Assembly (NCBI GenBank): GCA_029207755.1
Contig: JARCOQ010000003.1
Location: 91,714,646-91,778,645 of the forward strand
DNA from: Chamaea fasciata
Lineage: Eukaryota > Chordata > Aves > Passeriformes > Sylviidae
Reading direction: 5' to 3'
Length of the DNA: 64,000 nt
The stretch's first letter is position 1; each line of letters begins with the position of its first letter. The notes beneath the pieces are model-generated. The model saw nothing but the letters and a program-made list of their open reading frames with translations. It did not search any database and was not told where the DNA came from. The translations under genes and the position numbers were made by a program. Of this stretch, positions 58,291 to 64,000 are shown one piece after another.

Positions 58291-58600
58291 ATATGTAAAG
58301 GCATACATTTTTAGCAAGTTTACTACTGCATCTATTAAATAGTTAAGTTGCTTAGAACATAGCTTAGTTGCTGCAGCTGTGGCATGCCTTCACAGGATTG
58401 AAGCCAAGAGGTAAAGCTGCTTCTTCTTTTAAAGATTATAGACTAGAAAAAACCCAGTACTTTAAAATAAAATTAATACAGATTTTCAATTTCTCCCATC
58501 AAGGGAGAGCTCTCTGCTTAGTTCATTAGACTAACATTAATATCAGAGCAAGTAATATTTTTCTTCTTTTTCAACATTAAATAATATACAGTGTATATAT

Positions 58601-58621
58601 AAGTGTATATAATATACACTT
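58601..58621. repeat. Inverted repeat, 9-bp A+T-rich stem
   Basis: AAGTGTATA pairs exactly with TATACACTT across TAA. Confidence 0.6.
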
Positions 58622-60261
58622 TTCCAGAGGGAGGTCTCATAAATGTTTTTTCTATTTACTTACATGAAGGAAATATAAAATTCTAAATTCTGAATTAAAC
58701 ATATTTATTTTGCTTTAAATTAAGCCCATTTCTGCTGGTTTCCTAGCAAATAAAGATTTGTAAGGATTTCCCTTTCAATTTTAATGTGCTTAGCAATCAA
58801 TTTTGTCTCTGTAATTTAGGAAAGTAATAACTAATATTTTGGTGTTAATTCCTTTTGATGGAATTCTTATAATTTCTGGTAAGAAAATGATCTATAGAAA
58901 ATTGTTGTCAGGGTTTATATATTAGATAAAATTAACTCATTGCATAAACTTCACAGAGCCCTGAGAAGTGCTAAAATATTTTTCAACAGTAATGGGTCAA
59001 TTCCATGTTCAAAATGAGCATAAGAGGTTTCCTAGAGGGGAAAACTGGAATGACTTGCCTTTTCTATGTTTGATGCATAGTTAAATGTTTTGCTGAATTG
59101 GAAAGGTGAGGTGGTATTTAGCATCTCAGCAGGTAACCATATAAGATTTAGACATCTAGTCTGATCTCAGTTTCTTAAAAAGACAATGGAGAATGACATT
59201 TATAGGTGATTCATATCTTTGTAAAGTTTATAGCTAAGATAAAATTGAATGATTCACACTTCTAAAATTCTCATCAATCTCTAAAATGGGAGCCTTGATG
59301 ACTAGTTTAGATTACATGACTAACTTTGGGTCGTTAAAGTTAAGTGAGAGTAATCCTGTCCACAATGGTTTTACATATAGGCATTATCTGACATTTGTAA
59401 GACTTCTAGAAAACTGTTCTACTGAGTTCAGAGGTAGAATCAAGTTTGTGTCAGAGTTGTGTGTTTATAAAAGACCACCACTCAGTGAAGCTGGAAGAAA
59501 TTCTCCAAACCAATAATGGGAAAAAGAAAACATGTAGAACAGTTGAGGGAGACCTTAACAAATTGTTGTTGCATGTGGTCAGTTGGTCTGATAGCTGTGG
59601 AATTTACAGATGGAAATATATTGAGGTAGTTTTGAAGCAGTATCTTTAGAATATGTTGCAGATGATGAAGTAATTGTGGTTGCAGATTAAATTATACATG
59701 GTAAAGAGAAAACATTGCTCATGGGAGAGTTTGAATTTTGTGGCATAAAACAGGGTTGTTAAGTTTTAAATGAGACTTTTTATATTTTCATATTGCATAT
59801 TTGTACATGTTCTATTTTCATTAGAAAACTAAACAAAAGCAAATCAAAAGCAAAAACCTAAAGTGTCTTTAAAATGTCTTTTAAAAGACCTCATTAAAGA
59901 CTTAAGCAAGTTTATGAAAACCATGTATATTTCAGAGTGGACCTAATTTATGTTGATCTGAATATACATTACAGACATGAAGGGTAGCTCTAGGAATTCC
60001 TTTGTAAGTAGAAATGTTAGACATCTGAGTACCACACTGTTCTCCCTTGGAATACAGGCACTTTATCTTACAATACCAGCTGAGGCATTCTAAACATTTT
60101 ATATGTTTGTAATTGCTGATTTGTTTCCAGATTTCTTCAACTGAAACCCTGCTAGTGGGGCAAAGGCCTAGATTTTATCCTGGTTCTCAGATCTTCTGCT
60201 TCCTTTCATTAGCTATAATTTAGAAATTGTTTGGGAAGTAGGCTTGAATCCAGGTCTTCCA

Positions 60262-60899
60262 ACTGTGAGATGGAAGAGCAGCCCTACAGAGAAGGACTTA
60301 GGATACTGGTGGGTGCAAAATTGGGCATGAGCTGGCACTGTGTACTTGCAGCCCAGAAAATCAACCATTTCCTAAGCAAAAGAACAGTGGCCAATGGGTG
60401 GAGGAAAGTGATACTGCCCTTATGACACCCCGAGTGCTGCATCCAGCACTGGGGTCCTCAGCACATGATGTGGACCTGTTAGAGCAGGTCTAGAGGAGGG
60501 CCATGAAAATTATTAGACGGCTGAAACTCCTCTCCTATGGGGGCAGGCTGAGAAGGGTCGGTGTTGTTCAGCCTGGAGAAGGCTCTGGAGAGAACTTATT
60601 GTGGCTTTAAGTCTCCTTGAAATGGACTTATTAGAAGGGGAAAGACTTTTCACCAGAGCCTGTAGTGACAGGAAAAGGGCCAATAGTTTTAAATTGAAAG
60701 ACAGTGAATGTAATGGGAAGCAATTTTTTATGAGAATGGTGAGGCAGTAGAACAGGTTTTCCAGAGAAACTGTGACTGCCCCATCACCAGAAGTGTTCAA
60801 GATTTGATGGGATTTTGAGCAACCAAGTAGAAGGTGTCCCTGCCTATGGAGGAGGGGTGGACCAGGCAATCCTTTCTGGCCCAAACCATTCTGTGAACT
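60262..60899 (+). mobile_element. CR1 LINE, 640 bp, plus strand
   Basis: It starts near GTGAGATGGAAGAGCAGCC inside the coding part and shows CTTGCAGCCCAGAAAATCAACC, GTCTAGAGGAGGGCCATGAA, TGTTCAGCCTGGAGAAGG, a 3'UTR with GGCAGTAGAACAGGTTTTCC, and ends CCCAAACCATTCTGTGAA. It is interrupted by stops and frameshifts and was 5'-truncated on insertion. Its subfamily differs from that of 23630. Confidence 0.93.
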
Positions 60900-61463
60900 T
60901 AAACTTGTGTTTAATTGTCACAGAGGCCATTTCCCCATAGTTTTCTGTTAGCATAAGATTTTGAAAATATGAGGTCTACATGATTAAGAAGCTTTGGTCA
61001 ACTAGACCTCATATACTTTTTGAGGCAGTTGCCTAAACTCTATAGAGGGAGCAGAATTTTTAATATACTTCTTCATAACATTTAATAAATGCTACATTCC
61101 TGGCAGATTTCTCTTTGTGGGGAAATTTCAATCCCTTTTTAGAGGATAAATTGTATGAATTGTAAGTCTACTTGTATGAATTTTCTATCATAGTAAATAT
61201 TAGAATTAGGAAAAAAGTGAAGCAGCAAAATTGCAATGACCTAACTAAAAATTCTATATTTTATTTTTGATTACCTGTTATTCTTTTAAGTAGCTTATTT
61301 GTGTGAAGAAGAAGAAGCATGTTTTTTAGGAGAGAACAATAGTGACATTGTACTGGAGAATGTTTAAAAAGTAAGAGAAGTGGTTAATGAATGGAAGGAG
61401 ACTGGATGTGAAAGAGAGAATTTATAAAGAATGGATATGTGATCATACAACTAAAGACTGTCG
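60900..61463. other. 0.56 kb A+T-rich DNA without recognised gene
   Basis: No frame, repeat or signal worth naming. It forms the left flank of the solo LTR. Confidence 0.5.
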
Positions 61464-61468
61464 GCATG
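61464..61468. repeat. Target-site duplication GCATG, left copy
   Basis: GCATG directly before TGTTGGGGG. It is repeated exactly at 62275-62279 after the CA end. Confidence 0.85.
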
Positions 61469-62274
61469 TGTTGGGGGTTAGGTTTATTCCTTCTTTCTCT
61501 AAAGAATTTTTTCCCCATAAGTTACCAAGGAGACCAAGTGTTGGATACTTGAGAGTACTTAACCGAAACAAAAAGGTGGACAAAGTTGGAAGGGGGAGAT
61601 AACGCAGGTAAAAGACAGAGCTTAAGGCAACTGGGGACTCTTCTTTTTCCGGCATTTGGGGAGAGAGAGAACGGCTGTTGCTGGCTGGAAAAGTTTCACT
61701 GTGGCCAAAGGGATCCAGTCCTGGGAAATCTACTATCAACAATTCGGCCTGAATCCTGAGTTTTCTCTGTCACCCGTGGGAGCTGGGCCGGCTCTGCCTC
61801 ACCTTCGGCTTCTTCGGCGCTGCTCCTCTTGCTACAGTGTGACCCTGCACCCCCTGCGCTGCCGGGACATCCTGCCCCTGCCTGCCGGGACACTCTGCCA
61901 TCCCAGCTACCAGCCCGGGACTTTTCCACTGTTTCAGCTTGGTGCTCTGAGGATCCTGTAGGGACACTGAAACCAAACTGCCCTGGGTTTTGTGAAACAA
62001 AGCCCTCAAGGTTCTTGGTACTGTTTTCGTTTGTTATTAATGCTGTAGTTGTTTGGTGGGGTTTTTTTTTGTGTTTGTTTGCTTTGTAATACATACTAGT
62101 AAAGAACTGCTATTCCTATTTCCCAAATCTTTGCCTAAGAGCCTCTGATTGTAATTTATAATTGAAAAAAGAAAAAAAGGGGTTTGGGGGGTGGGGGGTT
62201 ACACTTTCCATTCCAAAGGAAACTGCAGGTTTTTTTTATTACCTGACAGATACCTGTCTTCGCAAACCAAGACA
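61469..62274 (+). mobile_element. Solo LTR, 806 bp, complete
   Basis: The element runs from TGTTGGGGGTTAGG to AAACCAAGACA, so it has TG...CA ends and ACA/TGT inverted termini, and it is flanked by an exact GCATG duplication. An LTR of this kind, with a G+C-rich central part and the GTTTGTTATTAATGCTGTAG segment, is common in bird genomes. Orientation as plus is inferred from family knowledge. No internal retroviral sequence lies on either side, so it arose by recombination between the two LTRs of a provirus. A G-rich segment (62179-62198) lies near the right end. The overlapping frames of up to 132 codons on the minus strand are not genes. Confidence 0.93.
62179..62198 (+). other. G-rich segment in the LTR
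   Basis: Three G runs (4, 6 and 6) separated by TTT and T. Only three tracts are present, so a standard three-layer quadruplex would need a fourth strand or a two-layer fold. Confidence 0.5.
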
Positions 62275-62279
62275 GCATG
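62275..62279. repeat. Target-site duplication GCATG, right copy
   Basis: Exact match to 61464-61468 immediately after the LTR. Confidence 0.85.
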
Positions 62280-64000
62280 CATAACTAAAGAAGCACCATT
62301 TATGTTTATGTATTTTTTTGGTTTGTATTTTTTATGGGATTAAGGCATATATTTATGATTTTTTTTCAGACAATTAAAAACAGAGCCCCCAAAACTAACA
62401 AATCTTTTGCATTTCTTTGTCACAGCCTTTGCCTATGGATCTAGTTCTTTCTCCCACTTATTTTTGTTCAGTGTTTTTTAGTTTTTCCCATTCTGTGAAT
62501 GGAGGGTATGAGTGTGAGAGAGAGAGAGAGAGTATGTGTGTGTGTGTGTGTAGCACGCATGCACACTATGGTGATTTTTGGAAAAAAACCCCTTTTTGCT
62601 CTTATGATACCGTACTTCACTCCAGTCCAAAGCAACTGGAAACACGCAGCACAGAGAAGTCGCTGATGCCTCATACAGCTGTGCTTAAATAGGTGCTATT
62701 AATGTGTGGGGTTAAGGTACACACAGTCACTGTTCAGGCCCGGAAACCACATGGAGCCTTAGTATGCTTCCTGAGGGAGGACTCAGTGGAGATGTTGTCT
62801 GTTCTAAAACTAGAATTCAAACTCAATGTTGTCATAACTGACTCTAGTTGGACTATATTTTCATACAGGTAGCAGATGTATACAGTGACTCCATCTCCCA
62901 AGCATATTTTAAGACAGAAAATATACCATTTTCCTCTAATTTTGAATTTTTTTCTGAAGTTCAACTAGAAAAAGACATAGCTATTGTATTAGCATACCCA
63001 AGAGAAATAATAAATTTTAATATTGGTTGAGGAATTGGGAGAAAATAGCCTTAAAACATGTCATGCTACTCTTGTAAGAAATGGTGCAATTCAACGAAAT
63101 AATGAACACCAACAGCAAGTGCAATACAAAAATGTCATCACTGCCTTTTTCCTTGATGAATACTGTATGAACTCAAATCAAAATATTGGTATGAATTGAA
63201 TTTCACTGTAAAAAGCTTTTATTTGCAACTGGTTTTAGTGCTAAATAGGACCAAAAACACCTTTATGCTAGTAGAAAAATTCACAAGTCACGTTAGTGAG
63301 AACTGTTATCCTGGAGAGGAAATCAGGACCTTCTCACTTCAAACATTAAAAAATACTCGATCTTAAATCAAAACCCTACACTTACTAAAGTTTTTTTTTC
63401 TTTTCAGTCTGAATTGAAAACAGCTTTGTTACAAATGAATCAGATTATCCCTCATATATAAGCTAAGTCTGCAGAAATATATCACCATCACCTGCCTGCT
63501 TATTTTACTGATTCACCCACTTTTGTTAATTGCAATCATCTATCTTATTTACTGTTCTGTGCAAATATTTTTATCTTTGTAAGAGGTGAGCTCCTGTCTC
63601 TACTTTGGGCGTACATTGGTTTCACAGTTCTGACCACACATCTTGTGTACACCTCAAGGAAAATCTGTCTGCTAAGGATCAAAACTAGTTTTGTTCAAGA
63701 ACTTTGTCAATCATTTCAGTCACTACCCATTTTGAAAGGTAAATATTTTCTAGAAGGCTATATGTGAAAACAGTGTTCTCATGGAAGTTTTGCATTCAAG
63801 GAATATCTTCCCGCCATGTAAACCCAGTATGTCAAGGTTTCAAACACTTCTCACTGTGAAGTTTCCTAATATTGAATTATTTCACAAATTTCCTAATTGG
63901 CTGATTGAAGAGCTGACCTGTACTACTAAAAATTTAGGTCTTTTATGAGAAGAATAAAAGAGTGTTTTTTCTCTCTTGTTCATAAAGTGTTTTATCTTTG
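62280..64000. other. 1.7 kb A+T-rich DNA without recognised gene
   Basis: It holds a compound GA/TG microsatellite at 62516-62551 and short unrecognised frames of 91 codons or fewer. No mobile element was seen to the window end. Confidence 0.45.
62516..62551. repeat. Compound (GA)n-(TG)n microsatellite
   Basis: GA units at 62516-62532 followed, after TA, by about eight TG units to 62551. Confidence 0.9.

Larger units (their letters stand above)
56897..60261. other. 3.4 kb A+T-rich DNA without recognised gene
   Basis: Short unrecognised frames only (83 codons or fewer). It contains an AT-dinucleotide cluster (58199-58290) and an A+T palindrome (58601-58621). About 60200-60261 may already be CR1 sequence. 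Confidence 0.45.

Noticed and set aside
58083..58317. Tyr/Ile-rich minus-strand frames as small membrane proteins
   Set aside because: They are translations of the AT-dinucleotide cluster in two overlapping frames.
61696..62094. 132-codon minus-strand frame
   Set aside because: It lies inside the 806-bp solo LTR and is overlapped by frames on both strands. A compositional by-product.

Overview
The window looks like non-coding nuclear DNA from a bird, most likely a neoavian species. It is A+T-rich, rich in stop codons and has no convincing protein-coding exon. The case for a bird rests on repeats: at least eleven copies of the CR1 LINE family, several with the (ATTCTGTG)-type 8-bp repeats that end avian CR1s, and solo LTRs of the kinds common in bird genomes. 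The longest open frames (about 120-146 codons) fall in LTRs, in a G+C-rich island of unknown origin, or in sequence with no recognisable homology. I saw no rRNA, functional tRNA, CRISPR array or bacterial-type gene organisation.

Layout. 1-1260: a G+C-rich edge fragment, then a minus-strand sequence ending in AATAAA and a 37-base poly(A) (poly(T) on +), which I call a candidate processed pseudogene. 1261-6516: unique A+T-rich DNA. 6517-7928: a plus-strand CR1 split by a minus-strand CR1. 10122-10544: an unexplained G+C-rich block. 12268-12793: a minus-strand LTR. 16571-17700: a second LTR family containing a CTAT microsatellite and a short CR1. 23630-24062: a plus-strand CR1. 30018-32162: a minus-strand CR1 split by a 1.5-kb LTR. 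35584-35799: a CR1 tail. 40528-41094: a second copy of the 12268 LTR family. 45065-45700: a minus-strand CR1. 45870-47345: a second copy of the 1.5-kb LTR, flanked by an exact 5-bp duplication. 48641-49290 and 51209-51760: minus-strand CR1s. 50231-50492: a possible old tRNA-derived SINE. 56785-56896 and 60262-60899: plus-strand CR1s. 61469-62274: a solo LTR with an exact 5-bp duplication. The rest is unique A+T-rich sequence with microsatellites.

No genes here work together. What can be read is a transposition history: CR1 copies of several subfamilies, two of them interrupted by later insertions, and solo LTRs left by recombination of endogenous retroviruses. The window is probably intergenic DNA or part of a large intron. 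The items most worth a second look are the poly(A)-tailed retrocopy candidate (such copies are uncommon in birds), the tRNA-like SINE candidate and the G+C-rich island at 10.1-10.5 kb.
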